DNA from: Thermoleophilia bacterium
Lineage (GTDB): Bacteria > Actinomycetota > Thermoleophilia > Gaiellales > Gaiellaceae
Assembly (NCBI GenBank): GCA_020845695.1
Contig: JADLFG010000015.1
Span: forward strand, 124,001 to 188,000
Length of the DNA: 64,000 nucleotides
Direction of reading: 5' to 3'
Within the stretch, counting starts at the first letter, position 1, and each line of letters begins with the position of its first letter. The position numbers and the translations under genes are program-made. Under the pieces are notes generated by a model that made no database searches, was not told the origin of the DNA, and saw only the letters and a program-made list of their open reading frames with translations. Below, in pieces: positions 50,017-61,975 of the stretch.

Positions 50017-50769
50017 CTACCGCCGGGCGAGCGTGCGCAGGCGGAAGCCGCCGTGCTCCGCGTAGACCGCCTCGACGATCGCGAGCGCCTCCCGAGCGGC
50101 CCGGCCGTCGAGGCCGGCCCCGCGGGCCTCGGCGAGCGGCCGCTCGAGCAGGGCGCGCACGCCCAGGAAGCCGGCGGCCGACGTCGGCGGCGTACCCTCG
50201 CCGCAGGCGGCGCAGACGGCGCCGCCGGCGCGGGCCGAGAAGCCGACCAGCGGTCCCTCACCGCCGCAGGCAGCGCAACTCGACAGGTGCGGCAGGTAGC
50301 CGGCCAGCCAGAGCAGCTTGAGCTGGAAGGCGAGCGCGAGCGGGTCGAGCACGGGGTCGGCGCCCGGGCTTCCGGGCGGCCCGCCGTCGTCGAGCGTGTC
50401 GAGGAAGCGGACGAGCACGTGGAACGCCTGCGGTGTCGGATCGTGCTCGATGAACAGCTTCAGCACCGCCTCGAGCCCGATCGACCCGACCGCGAGCCGG
50501 TACGGGTCCGCGGCGAGCCCCTGGTGGGAGCGGACGAGGTCGGCACCCGTGACGGTCGCGAGCTCGCCGCGACCCACGTGGAGCTGGAGCTCGACGTGGC
50601 TGAACGGCTCGAGCCGGGCTCCGAAGCGCGAGCGGGTCTTGCGGGCCCCCTTCGCGATCGCCCCGACCCGACCGAGCTCCTTCGTGAACGCGTGCAGGAT
50701 GCGGTCGGCCTCGCCGTAACGCAGGGAGCGCAGGACGACCGCCTCGACCCGCTGCGCCCGCGACCCCAC
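50017..50769 (-). CDS. recO: DNA repair protein RecO
   Basis: A 250-residue protein with an N-terminal OB fold (VEAVVLRSLRYGEADRILHAFTKE, GARKTRSRFGARLEPFS). The middle and C-terminal part is helical with a zinc-binding Cys4 set (SSCAACGGEG and AVCAACGEG). RecO loads RecA on SSB-coated gaps in the RecFOR pathway. The 170-base gap between recO and glyQ holds no gene. Confidence 0.93.
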   Translation of the reverse strand: MGSRAQRVEAVVLRSLRYGEADRILHAFTKELGRVGAIAKGARKTRSRFGARLEPFSHVELQLHVGRGELATVTGADLVRSHQGLAADPYRLAVGSIGLEAVLKLFIEHDPTPQAFHVLVRFLDTLDDGGPPGSPGADPVLDPLALAFQLKLLWLAGYLPHLSSCAACGGEGPLVGFSARAGGAVCAACGEGTPPTSAAGFLGVRALLERPLAEARGAGLDGRAAREALAIVEAVYAEHGGFRLRTLARR

Positions 50770-50797
50770 GCGGCCAGTGTAGAGGCGCCCCGGGCGC

Positions 50798-51739
50798 CTA
50801 CCGGCGCTCGGACGCGGCCGGGCAGCCGGGAGCGCCCGCCGCCAGGCGGACGCCGTCGCGGATCGCGGCAGCCGTCACGTCCGCCGCCAGCGCGGCGAGC
50901 GCGAGCTGGTCGGCCGGCACCGCGCCGGTGGCGACGCAGTAGACGACGTCGCCGTCGACGGCCGTGGCCGCCGGGTCGACCGCGCGGGCGACCCCGGCGC
51001 TCGCCGCCCGAGCGACGAGCCACGCCTGCGTCTTCGTCAGGGCGGCATCGGTGACGACGCAGACGAGCGTCGTCGACTCCCGCCACGGCCGAAACGGCTC
51101 CTCTCCCGCCGCGAGCAGGTCGACGGTGCGCACGTACGCCCCGTCCCGCCACACGCCGGCGAGCACGGAGCCGTCCTCGGCCAGCACGTCCCCGAACGCG
51201 TTCACGACCGCGAGCGCCGCCACGGTCGCGCCGCCCGCGAGCGTCCGGGAGGCGAGTCCGAGCCCGCCCTTCGTCCAGTGACCCGGGCCGAGCGCCTTGC
51301 CGACCGTGCAGCCCGCTCCCGCGCCCGCGTTCCCCCGCTCGGCGCGGGTAGCCGCGGCCGAGCAGGCCGCGTACCCCGCCTCCGGGCCGGGTCTCGCCTC
51401 CGGGCTGCCGAGCGCGAGGTCGTAGACGACCGCCCCGGCGACGAGCGGGACGATCCCCGCGCGCGTCACGAAGCCGACGCCGCGCTCGGCCAGGTAGCGG
51501 ACGGCCCCGTCGGCGGCGGCGAGCCCGTAGGCGCTGCCGCCCGCGAGCACGATCGCGTTCACCCCGGTCACGTTCGACGCGGGCAGGAGCAGGTCGCTCT
51601 CGCGCGTGCCCGGGCCGCCGCCGCGGACCTCGCAGGCGACCGTGCTGCCCTCCGGGACGAGCACGGCCGTGCAGCCGGTCCAGCCGCCCGGGTCGACCCA
51701 GTGGCCGGCGAGCACGCCCCCTGGCAGCGCGACCGTCAC
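50798..51739 (-). CDS. P1-family peptidase (DmpA/S58-like)
   Basis: A 313-residue Ntn-type hydrolase. Motifs are VRGGGPGTRESDLL near the N-terminus, VLAGGSAYGLAAADGAVRYL, GAGAGCTVGKALG around the expected autoprocessing site, and KTQAWLVARAASAGVARAV near the end. Relatives are beta-peptidyl aminopeptidases or DmpA-type aminopeptidases, but many have no known substrate. The GTG start overlaps the mutM stop as GTGA. Confidence 0.87.
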   Translation of the reverse strand: MTVALPGGVLAGHWVDPGGWTGCTAVLVPEGSTVACEVRGGGPGTRESDLLLPASNVTGVNAIVLAGGSAYGLAAADGAVRYLAERGVGFVTRAGIVPLVAGAVVYDLALGSPEARPGPEAGYAACSAAATRAERGNAGAGAGCTVGKALGPGHWTKGGLGLASRTLAGGATVAALAVVNAFGDVLAEDGSVLAGVWRDGAYVRTVDLLAAGEEPFRPWRESTTLVCVVTDAALTKTQAWLVARAASAGVARAVDPAATAVDGDVVYCVATGAVPADQLALAALAADVTAAAIRDGVRLAAGAPGCPAASERR

Positions 51740-52554
51740 GGCGCCGCCTGGCAGTCGGGGCAGAGCGAGGTGCCGCGGCCGGCCACCCTGAGCTTGACGA
51801 CCGCAGCGCCGCAGCGCGGGCAGGGCGCGCCGGCGCGGCCGTAGACGCGGAACTCGTCCTGCATCGAGCCGCTGGCGCCGTCGGGTGCACGGTAGTCGCG
51901 CAGCGACGCCCCCCGGCGGTCGATGCCCGTCCGCAACACCCGCCTGATCGCCCGGGCGAGCCGCGCCACCTCCGCCTTCCCGAGCTCCCCCGCGGGGCAC
52001 AGTGGGTGCACGCGGGCGTGCCAGAGCGCCTCGTCCGCGTAGATGTTGCCGATACCGGCGACGGTGCGCTGGTCGAGCAGCGCGGCCTTGACGGGCGCGC
52101 GCCGCCCGCGCAGCGCCAGCCCGAGCGCGGCCGCGGTGAACGCGGGCCCGAGCGGCTCGGGACCGAGGCGTTCGCCCAGGTAGGCGTCGAGCGCGTCTCG
52201 CTCGAGCACCGACCAGGTGCCGAAGCGGCGCACGTCCCGGTAGACGAGCCGGCCGCCGTCGTCAAGCTCGACCACCGCCCGCCCGTGTGGGTCGTCTCCG
52301 GGCCCGTGCCGGAAGCTTCCCGTCATGCGCAGGTGCACCACCAGGTGCCGCCCGCTCTCGAGGTCGACGACGAGGTACTTGCCGCGCCGGCGCACCCCGG
52401 TGACGCGCTCGCCCTCGAGCAGCGCCGCGACCGCGGCGGGCGGCTCGGGCCGGGTCAGGAGCGGGTCGAGGATCGCAACCCGCTCGAGTCGGCGGCCGGC
52501 GAGCAGCGGCTCGAGCCGGGCGCGAACCGTCTCCACCTCCGGTAGCTCTGGCAC
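51736..52554 (-). CDS. mutM: Formamidopyrimidine-DNA glycosylase
   Basis: A 272-residue Fpg. The N-terminal catalytic PELPEVETVR (Pro2 Schiff base, Glu3), the Lys in RRGKYLVVD, the H2TH region (LDQRTVAGIGNIYADEALW) and the C-terminal zinc finger (CPRCGAAV, CPDCQ) are all present. It removes 8-oxoguanine and Fapy lesions. Complete and of normal length. Confidence 0.96.
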   Translation of the reverse strand: MPELPEVETVRARLEPLLAGRRLERVAILDPLLTRPEPPAAVAALLEGERVTGVRRRGKYLVVDLESGRHLVVHLRMTGSFRHGPGDDPHGRAVVELDDGGRLVYRDVRRFGTWSVLERDALDAYLGERLGPEPLGPAFTAAALGLALRGRRAPVKAALLDQRTVAGIGNIYADEALWHARVHPLCPAGELGKAEVARLARAIRRVLRTGIDRRGASLRDYRAPDGASGSMQDEFRVYGRAGAPCPRCGAAVVKLRVAGRGTSLCPDCQAAP

Positions 52555-52590
52555 GCCGCAAGCGTAGCCGCGTCCCGCCCGCTCCCCCGG

Positions 52591-53886
52591 TCAGCCGACC
52601 ACCTCGAGCACCGGCGAGGAGCGGGCGCACCCGCCGGGGCCGAGCCGGTAGGCGGCCGCGACCTCGACCGCGGCGGCGGCGGCGGCCGCCATGGTGCGCG
52701 CGTGCACCTCCGCGAGCGGCTCCCCGCGCGCGACCGCGTCGCCGAGCAGGCGCAGGCAGACGACCCCGGTGGCGGGGTCGACCCGATCGTCCTTGCGGGC
52801 CCGGCCGGCACCGAGGTGGAGGGCCGCGCGCCCGATCGCGAGCGCGGACAGGGCCTCGACCCGGCCCGCCGCGGGCGCGGGCACCGCCGCCACGACGGGC
52901 GCTCGCGGCAGCGCTTCCTCGCGCGGGTCGCCGCCCTGGGCGCGCACCCAGCGCTCGTAGACGGCGAGCGCCTCGCCGCTTCCGACCGCGGCCTCCGCGC
53001 GGCGGCGGCCCTCGTCCTCGCCGACGCCGAGGTCGGAGAGCGCGAGCAGCTTGCCGGCGGACGCGAGCACGAGCCGCCGCAGCGCCTCCGGCCCCCCGCC
53101 CCGGAGGAACGCGAGCGCCTCCCTGACCTCGAGCGCGTTCCCGACGGCGGCGCCGAGCGGCTCGTCCATCCTCGTCAGCTCGCAGACGACGCGCAGTCCC
53201 GCCCGCCGGCCGAGCTCGAGCATCACCCCCGCGAGTCGCCGCGCGTCGGCGAGCGTCTTCACGAAGGCACCCTCCCCCACCTTCACGTCGAGCAGGATCG
53301 CGCCGGCGCCCGCCGCGATCTTCTTCGCCATCACGCTCGCGGCGATCAGCGAGAGCTCGTCGATGGTGGCGGTGACGTCGCGGAGCGCGTAGAGGCGGCG
53401 GTCGGCCGGGACGAGCCCCTCGCTCTGCCCGGCGACGGCGAGCCCGATCTCCGCCACCTGGCGCACGAACGCCTCCGGAGCGAGCTCGGTCGTGAAGCCC
53501 GGGATCGCCTCCAGCTTGTCGAGCGTCCCGCCCGTGTGACCGAGCCCGCGGCCGCTCAGCTTCGCGAACGGCACGCCTGAGGCGGCAACGACGGGCCCGA
53601 GCGCGATCGTGACCTTGTCGCCGACACCGCCCGTCGAGTGCTTGTCGACCGCGATCCGGCCAAGCGGGGAGAGGTCGATCCGCCCGCCGCTTCGCACCAT
53701 CGCGTCGGTGAGCTCGAACGTCTCCCGCGGCGTCAGCCCCCGGAAGTAGACGGCCATGCAGAACGCGGCCATCTGCTCCTCGGGGACGTCGCCGCGCGCG
53801 TAGGCGAGGACGAGCCGCTCGAGCTCCCCGGCCGCCAGCTCGTACCCGTCGCGCTTCCGCTCGATCAGCTCGGCCGGGCGCAGCAC
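52591..53886 (-). CDS. deoA: Thymidine/pyrimidine-nucleoside phosphorylase
   Basis: A 431-residue protein of the nucleoside phosphorylase class II fold. LRPAELIERKRDGYELA, VDKHSTGGVGDKVTIA (phosphate site), SGRGLGHTGGTLDKLEAIPG and LMLDVKVGEGAFVKT-like residues are present. GTG 53886 starts the family sequence; longer in-frame starts would run into deoB. It lies 16 bases after deoB, linking nucleoside phosphorolysis to deoxyribose-1-phosphate isomerisation. Whether it is thymidine-specific cannot be read from sequence. Confidence 0.92.
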   Translation of the reverse strand: MLRPAELIERKRDGYELAAGELERLVLAYARGDVPEEQMAAFCMAVYFRGLTPRETFELTDAMVRSGGRIDLSPLGRIAVDKHSTGGVGDKVTIALGPVVAASGVPFAKLSGRGLGHTGGTLDKLEAIPGFTTELAPEAFVRQVAEIGLAVAGQSEGLVPADRRLYALRDVTATIDELSLIAASVMAKKIAAGAGAILLDVKVGEGAFVKTLADARRLAGVMLELGRRAGLRVVCELTRMDEPLGAAVGNALEVREALAFLRGGGPEALRRLVLASAGKLLALSDLGVGEDEGRRRAEAAVGSGEALAVYERWVRAQGGDPREEALPRAPVVAAVPAPAAGRVEALSALAIGRAALHLGAGRARKDDRVDPATGVVCLRLLGDAVARGEPLAEVHARTMAAAAAAAVEVAAAYRLGPGGCARSSPVLEVVG

Positions 53887-53902
53887 GCGGCGGCGTCCCC
53901 GC

Positions 53903-55069
53903 TCAGCGCTCGAGAAACGGTTGACCGGCGAGGCGGCGGGACGGCGACTTGCCGCCAAGCCAGCGGTTGACGGTCGCTCCGACGTCGGCCAGCTCGCCCT
54001 CGTGCGTCCGGCCGGCCGCGTTGCGCCCGGCGACGTACGCGAGCAGGAGCGCGTACTCCCGCGAATGGTCGGTCGAGGGCGTGGTCGGATCGCAGCCGTG
54101 ATCGGAGGTGACGATCAGCAGATCCTGGTCGCGCAGGGCGGCCAGCAGATCGGGCAGGCGCCAGTCGAAGTCCTGGAGGCAACGGTGGAAGTTGACCGGG
54201 TCGTTGCGATGTCCCCAGAGCATGTCCGTCTCGATCAGGTTCGCGAACACCAGGCCGTGCTCCAGGTGCTCGAGCAACGTGACGGTGGTCGCGATCCCCT
54301 CCGCGTTCGACCTGGTGGGATGGGTCTCGTCGATGTCGCGGCCGGCGAACACGTCGGCCACCTTCCCGACCGCGTGTACGGCCGCACCGCCCTCGCGCAC
54401 GAGCGTCAGGTAGTTGGGCTGGCGCGGCGGCAGCGCCCAGTCCCGCCGCCCGTCGGAGCGGACGTAGTTCCCGGGCTCGCCGGAGAACGGCCGGGCGATC
54501 ACGCGCGAGACGGCGTCCTTGCCCTTCAGCACCTCCCGGGCGATCTCGCAGGCGGAGTAGAGCTCCTCGACGGGGATCGTCTCCTCGTGCGCGGCCACCT
54601 GGAAGACCGAGTCGGCGGACGTGTAGACAATCCACTTCCCCGATCCCTGATGCTCCTCGCCGAGCTCCTGGATGATCTCGGTGCCTGACGCCGCCACGTT
54701 ACCGAGCACGCCGCGGCCGGTCCGGTGGGCGAACTCCTCGATCACCCCGAACGGGAACCCGTGGGGATAGGTCGGGGGCGCCTGCGCCGACACGATCCCG
54801 GCGAGCTCCCAGTGCCCGCTGACCGTGTCCTTCCCCTTCGACCGCGCGAGCAGCCGGCCGGTGATGGCCGGGGCGCCCGGCTGCGGCGGGCAGCCGTCGA
54901 GCGCCGCCACGTTGCCGAGGCCGAGCGCCTCCAGGTTCGGCAGGTCGAGCCCGCCGACTGCGCGAGCGACGTTGCCGAGCGTGTCGGAGCCTTCGTCGCC
55001 GTAGTCGGCCGCGTCGGGGAGCGCGCCGGCTCCCACCCCGTCGAGCACGATGATGCACGCGCGCGCCAT
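53903..55069 (-). CDS. deoB: Phosphopentomutase
   Basis: A 388-residue alkaline-phosphatase-superfamily enzyme. The N-terminal metal motif is VLDGVGAGALPDAADYGDEG, with GKDTVSGHWELAG around the catalytic Thr, NLIETDMLWGHRNDP, and TSDHGCDPTT near the C-terminus. It interconverts ribose/deoxyribose 1- and 5-phosphates. It is the first gene of the deoB-deoA pair. Confidence 0.96.
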   Translation of the reverse strand: MARACIIVLDGVGAGALPDAADYGDEGSDTLGNVARAVGGLDLPNLEALGLGNVAALDGCPPQPGAPAITGRLLARSKGKDTVSGHWELAGIVSAQAPPTYPHGFPFGVIEEFAHRTGRGVLGNVAASGTEIIQELGEEHQGSGKWIVYTSADSVFQVAAHEETIPVEELYSACEIAREVLKGKDAVSRVIARPFSGEPGNYVRSDGRRDWALPPRQPNYLTLVREGGAAVHAVGKVADVFAGRDIDETHPTRSNAEGIATTVTLLEHLEHGLVFANLIETDMLWGHRNDPVNFHRCLQDFDWRLPDLLAALRDQDLLIVTSDHGCDPTTPSTDHSREYALLLAYVAGRNAAGRTHEGELADVGATVNRWLGGKSPSRRLAGQPFLER

Positions 55070-55089
55070 CGAGCTATTCTAGGAAGCGC

Positions 55090-55248
55090 ATGTCGACGTT
55101 CATCGGCTTCCTCGAGCTCGCAGGATGGATCGCCGCCGTCACCGCCCTCGCGGCCGGCATCACCTGGGGCGTGATCAAGCTGTTCCCGAGCCGCGACGAG
55201 CGCGAGCGGGCCGGGGACGCACCGTCGGCTCCGACCGGCGGCTCCTAG
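55090..55248 (+). CDS. Small single-span membrane protein (52 residues)
   Basis: A 52-residue reading frame, MSTFIGFLELAGWIAAVTAL onward, ending in a charged tail (PSRDERERAGDAPSAP). One hydrophobic helix covers residues 10-32. It fills the gap between divergent deoB and convergent ald, 20 bases from the deoB start. Codon positions show the G/C bias of real genes. No family recognised; no ribosome site is obvious beyond a weak AGGAAG. Confidence 0.55.
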   Translation: MSTFIGFLELAGWIAAVTALAAGITWGVIKLFPSRDERERAGDAPSAPTGGS

Positions 55249-55260
55249 CGGGCACGCCGG

Positions 55261-56385
55261 CTACGCCGCTTGTAGCGGCAACGCGTGCGCCAGGGGCACG
55301 TGCGGCAGCCCGTGGGCTTCCGCGACGGCCTCGTACGTGACCTTGCCGCCGGCAACGTTGACGCCGAGCGCGAGCGCCGGATTCTGCGCCACCGCCTCGC
55401 GCACGCCCAGGTCGGCGAGCCGCTCGACGTACGGGAGCGTCACGTTCGTCAGCGCCTTCGTCGACGTGATCGGCACCGCCCCGGGCATGTTCGCGACGCA
55501 GTAGTGGACGATCCCGTCAACCTCGAACGTCGGCGCCGAGTGCGTCGTCGGCCGAGAGGTCTCGAAGCAGCCCCCCTGGTCGATCGCGACGTCGACGAGC
55601 ACCGACCCGAGCTTCATCGCCCCCAGCATGTCGCGGGTGACGAGCTTCGGCGCCCGCGCGCCCGGGATCAGGACGGCGCCGATCACGAGGTCCGCGTCCG
55701 GGAGCAGCTCCTCGATCTGGAGCCGGCTCGACATCGCGAGCGTGATCCGCCCGCCGAGGGCGACCTCGAGCTCACGCATCCGCTCGATCGAGCGGTCGAG
55801 CACCCAGACGTCGGCCTGCATCCCGACCGCGATCACAGCGGCGTTGAAGCCGACGATCCCCCCGCCGAGCACGAGCACGCGGGCCGGTGGCACGCCGGGA
55901 ACGCCGCCGAGCAGGATCCCCCGGCCGCCATGCGCCTTCTCGAGCGCCCACGCCCCCATCTGCGTCGCGAGGCGGCCGGCGACCTCGCTCATCGGAGCGA
56001 GCAGCGGCAGCCGCCCGTCGGGTGTCTGCACCGTCTCGTACGCGATGCAGGTGGCCCCCGAATCGACGAGCGCGCGGGTCAGCCGCTCGTCCGCCGCGAG
56101 GTGCAGGTACGTGAACAGGCAGAGATCGTCGCGCAAGCGTCCGTACTCCTCGGGCAGCGGCTCCTTCACCTTCAAGAGCAGCTCCGCCGTGCCCCAGACG
56201 GCCTCGGCGTCCGCAAGGCTCGCCCCCGCCGCCGCGTAGGCCGCGTCCGGAAACGAGCTCCCCTCGCCGGCGCCCCGCTCGACCAGCACCTCGTGGCCGC
56301 GCTCGACCAGCTCGCGCGTGCCCGCGGGCGTGAGCGCGACCCGGTGCTCGTCGGGCTTCAGCTCGGTGACGACCCCAACTCTCAC
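55261..56385 (-). CDS. ald: Alanine dehydrogenase
   Basis: A 374-residue NAD-dependent enzyme converting L-alanine to pyruvate and ammonia and back. VGVVTELKPDEHRVALTPAG, LLKVKEPLPEEYGRL (substrate Lys), the Rossmann motif VLGGGIVGFNAAVIA and the C-terminal HYCVANMPGAVPITSTKAL are typical. Complete length. The start ATG follows directly after the NUDIX gene region with a gap of about 50 bases. Confidence 0.95.
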   Translation of the reverse strand: MRVGVVTELKPDEHRVALTPAGTRELVERGHEVLVERGAGEGSSFPDAAYAAAGASLADAEAVWGTAELLLKVKEPLPEEYGRLRDDLCLFTYLHLAADERLTRALVDSGATCIAYETVQTPDGRLPLLAPMSEVAGRLATQMGAWALEKAHGGRGILLGGVPGVPPARVLVLGGGIVGFNAAVIAVGMQADVWVLDRSIERMRELEVALGGRITLAMSSRLQIEELLPDADLVIGAVLIPGARAPKLVTRDMLGAMKLGSVLVDVAIDQGGCFETSRPTTHSAPTFEVDGIVHYCVANMPGAVPITSTKALTNVTLPYVERLADLGVREAVAQNPALALGVNVAGGKVTYEAVAEAHGLPHVPLAHALPLQAA

Positions 56386-56438
56386 GGCGCGCGAAGCCTA
56401 GCTCGCGAACGTCCCGGCGCGGCGGACAAGGGGGCGAC

Positions 56439-56993
56439 TCACCCGCTGTCCCGCAGATACAGGAGCAGGCCGACGAGCGTCTTCCCGTCAGCGAGCTCTC
56501 CGAGTCGCACGCCGATCTCGCCGGGAGCCCAGCGGACCGGCTCGACCTCCTCGCCGTCGTCGGGGTGCGCCTCGCCGCGCTCGAGCCCCTCGGCCACGTA
56601 GAGGTGCACGCGCTCGCGGCAGAACCCGGGCGTCGTCCAGAATGAGCGCAGGTGGCGCCAGCTGCCGCCCCGCAGACCGGTCTCCTCGGCAAGCTCGCGC
56701 CGGGCGGTCTCGAGCGGATCCTCGCCGTCCTCGACCCGCCCCGCCGGCAGCTCGACCAGCTCCTGCCCGGCCGGCGGGCGAAACTGGCGCACGAGCGTCA
56801 GGTACCCGTCCGCGTCGAACGCGACGACCGCGACGACGTCCGGGCGCAGGACGATCTCGCGCTCACGCCCGCTCCACGTCTCGACCGCGACCGAGAGCCA
56901 GCGGCCGTCGAAGGCAAGCTCGGAGCGCTCGAGCCTCAGCCGATCCGCTCCCTGGCGAGTCGACCGGCGGCGTACGCCGCCGCGAAGAACCAC
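56439..56993 (-). CDS. NUDIX hydrolase (ADP-ribose pyrophosphatase-like)
   Basis: A NUDIX protein. GRVEDGEDPLETARRELAEETG is the full Nudix box with all metal-binding Glu; QFRPPAGQELVELPAG precedes it as in ADP-ribose pyrophosphatases. The ATG at 56993 gives 184 residues but overlaps DUF3866 by 58 bases, and the family starts nearer LRLERSELAFDGRWL. A CTG at 56939, overlapping the DUF3866 stop as CTGA and preceded by AGGGAG, is an attractive alternative start. The place after pyrG parallels Rv1700 in M. tuberculosis. Confidence 0.87.
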   Translation of the reverse strand: MVLRGGVRRRSTRQGADRLRLERSELAFDGRWLSVAVETWSGREREIVLRPDVVAVVAFDADGYLTLVRQFRPPAGQELVELPAGRVEDGEDPLETARRELAEETGLRGGSWRHLRSFWTTPGFCRERVHLYVAEGLERGEAHPDDGEEVEPVRWAPGEIGVRLGELADGKTLVGLLLYLRDSG

Positions 56994-57922
56994 GGGTCGT
57001 CGTCGGGTCCCCGGCCCATCGTCTCGAGCGGCACCTCCCGGCAGCGCTCACGCCACCCGTCCACGTCGACCTCCTCGACCTCGATTCCCCCGCCCGGCAG
57101 CTCGAGCCCGCGCGGCCAGGCAAGCATGACATCGGCGAGCGACAGCGCGAGCGCCGAGCGGGTGTGGTGCGAGAGGCCGCGGTGGCGCTCGCGCCTGTCC
57201 GCGTGCGAGACGCGGGCTGCGAGGACCGGCGTGCCGCCGAGCGCGCCGGCGGCGTTCGCGGCCTCGGCCGCGGCAACGCCGCCGTGGCCGAGGAAGCTGC
57301 CGGTGCCGACGATCCCGGGGCCGACCGCGCAGACGGCCGCCCGGAAGCCCGCCCCGGCGGCCCAGGCGAGCGCGGACGCGGCGGACACGCAGGCGACGTC
57401 ACCGTCGAGGCAGGCGCCGACCGCGACAGTGGCGTCGAGGAACCCGGCCCGGCGCAGCGCGCGCACCGTGTCCGAGAGCGAGACGGGCAGCGCCCCGCCG
57501 GGGAGCTGCACGTACGCGGTCGAGACATCCGGCCCGAGGCCCGCACACACGGGCGCGACCTGGCTGTGCAGCGTGCAGCAGACAACCGGCATGCCGGCGA
57601 GCCCGGCCGCTGCGCCGCCGGCCTCCTCCACATGGACGACCGCGGTCTGCAGGGGCGTGTAGGGGAGCTTGACGACGTGAGCTCCCGGCTCGGGGCCGAG
57701 CCCGAGCCCGCGAGTCAGGTTGGCATGCAGCACGTCGAAACCGCCGGAGCCGAGCGAGAGCTCCCGCGCCTGGGTATTCACGAGCACCTCGTCGTCGAGC
57801 GCGACGGGGCCGGTCAGGCGCGGGTAGGCGACGCACGGGAGCCCGTCGACCTCGATCCGGGCGAGGCCGGCGTGGCGCTCCCGGATCGCCGTGACGTGGC
57901 CGCGGCGGACGCTAAGCGCCAT
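56936..57922 (-). CDS. DUF3866 family protein
   Basis: A 328-residue protein starting MALSVRRGHVTAIRERHAG. It has VLVNTQARELSLGSGGFDVLHANLTRG and HVVKLPYTPLQ, PVVCCTLHSQVAPVCA, and a Gly-rich GPGIVGTGSFLGHGGV segment, all features of DUF3866, an actinobacterial family of unknown function. It starts 11 bases inside the M20 gene end. Position in the pyrG cluster is conserved in Gram-positive genomes (recalled, not checked). Confidence 0.82.
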   Translation of the reverse strand: MALSVRRGHVTAIRERHAGLARIEVDGLPCVAYPRLTGPVALDDEVLVNTQARELSLGSGGFDVLHANLTRGLGLGPEPGAHVVKLPYTPLQTAVVHVEEAGGAAAGLAGMPVVCCTLHSQVAPVCAGLGPDVSTAYVQLPGGALPVSLSDTVRALRRAGFLDATVAVGACLDGDVACVSAASALAWAAGAGFRAAVCAVGPGIVGTGSFLGHGGVAAAEAANAAGALGGTPVLAARVSHADRRERHRGLSHHTRSALALSLADVMLAWPRGLELPGGGIEVEEVDVDGWRERCREVPLETMGRGPDDDPWFFAAAYAAGRLARERIG

Positions 57923-59060
57923 CGCCGGGCTCCAGCGCCGCGGCCTCCTCGACGATCGCGAGGGTGACGTCGACCATCGCGTCGAGGTCGGCGACCGCGA
58001 TCCGCTCACCGGGGCTGTGGATGTCCTCCATCCCGTTCGCGAGCACGACGCAGGGAAGGCCGCCGGCGTTGAATACGTTCGCGTCGGCGCCGCCGCCGAC
58101 CTCGACCTCGCGCGGCGCGAAGCCGGCCCGCTCGAGCCCGCCCCGGGCGAGGCGAAGCGCCGGGTTGCGAGCGCCCAGCCGGTAGCCGAGGTAGAGGCTG
58201 TCGACGACCGTCTCGACCCTGCAGTCGGTGAGCGAGGCAGCGTAGGCGAACGTCTCGAGCAGCTCCTCGACGAGCGCGATCAGCTTGCGCTCGTCACGGG
58301 AGCGGGCGTCCACCTCGAGCCGGCAGAGCTCGGGCACGACGTTTCGCTGCGTGCCGCCGGCGATCGTGCCGACGCTCAGCGTCGTCTCGTCGTCCAACCG
58401 GCCGAGGCGCAGGTCGGCGACCGCGCGGGCGGCGGCCTGGATGGCGGAGCGTCCGTCCTCCGGGTTGATCCCGGCGTGGGCGGCTCGCCCGTGCACGGCG
58501 ACGTCGATTCGCCGCTGGTACGGGGCGGCGACGACGACGTCGCCGATCGGGGCGGCATGGTCGTAGACGAAGCCGGCGCGGGCCCGCAAGAGGTCCGTGT
58601 CGAACGCGGCCGCGCCCTGGAGGCCGGTCTCCTCGCGGGTCGTGAAGACGAGCTCGATCCCGGCGTGCGGCCTGCCCTCGCGGAGCACCCGCCGGGCCGC
58701 CTCGAGCATGACCGCGAGCGCGGCCTTGTTGTCGGCGCCGAGGATCGTCCCGGCCGCGTTGCGGACGTAGCCATCCTCGACGATCGGCTCGATCGGCCCG
58801 AGCGGCGGCACGGTGTCGAGATGGGCGCAGAAGAAGATCGGCGTGCCGCCCGCCGCTCCGGCCGGCTCGAGACGGGCGAGCAGGTTGCCGGTGTCCGAGC
58901 CGACCCGGGCGCCGGAGTCGTCGACGTGGACGGCGAGACCGAGCCGCTCGAGCTCCTCCGTGACGCGCCTCGCGACTGCGGACTCGCGCCCTGGCGGGCT
59001 CGGGATCGCCGCGAGCTCGCAGAACAGCGGGAGCGCGGGCGAGGTCGATTCGGGCGCCAC
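57912..59060 (-). CDS. M20-family metallopeptidase (PepT-like)
   Basis: A 382-residue zinc aminopeptidase-like protein. The metal ligands are FCAHLDTVPP (His, Asp), LGADNKAALAVMLEAA (Asp), TREETGLQGA (catalytic Glu pair), FVYDHAAPIG (Asp) and a final DIHSPGERI (His). The dimerisation domain insert (HGRAAHAGINPEDG) is complete. Peptidase T-type tripeptidases are the closest recalled group. It follows pyrG by 30 bases. Confidence 0.88.
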   Translation of the reverse strand: MAPESTSPALPLFCELAAIPSPPGRESAVARRVTEELERLGLAVHVDDSGARVGSDTGNLLARLEPAGAAGGTPIFFCAHLDTVPPLGPIEPIVEDGYVRNAAGTILGADNKAALAVMLEAARRVLREGRPHAGIELVFTTREETGLQGAAAFDTDLLRARAGFVYDHAAPIGDVVVAAPYQRRIDVAVHGRAAHAGINPEDGRSAIQAAARAVADLRLGRLDDETTLSVGTIAGGTQRNVVPELCRLEVDARSRDERKLIALVEELLETFAYAASLTDCRVETVVDSLYLGYRLGARNPALRLARGGLERAGFAPREVEVGGGADANVFNAGGLPCVVLANGMEDIHSPGERIAVADLDAMVDVTLAIVEEAAALEPGDGA

Positions 59061-59090
59061 GACGCCGGATTGTAGGGGCAGCCCGCCGGC

Positions 59091-61955
<2,865 letters not shown>

Positions 61956-61975
<20 letters not shown>

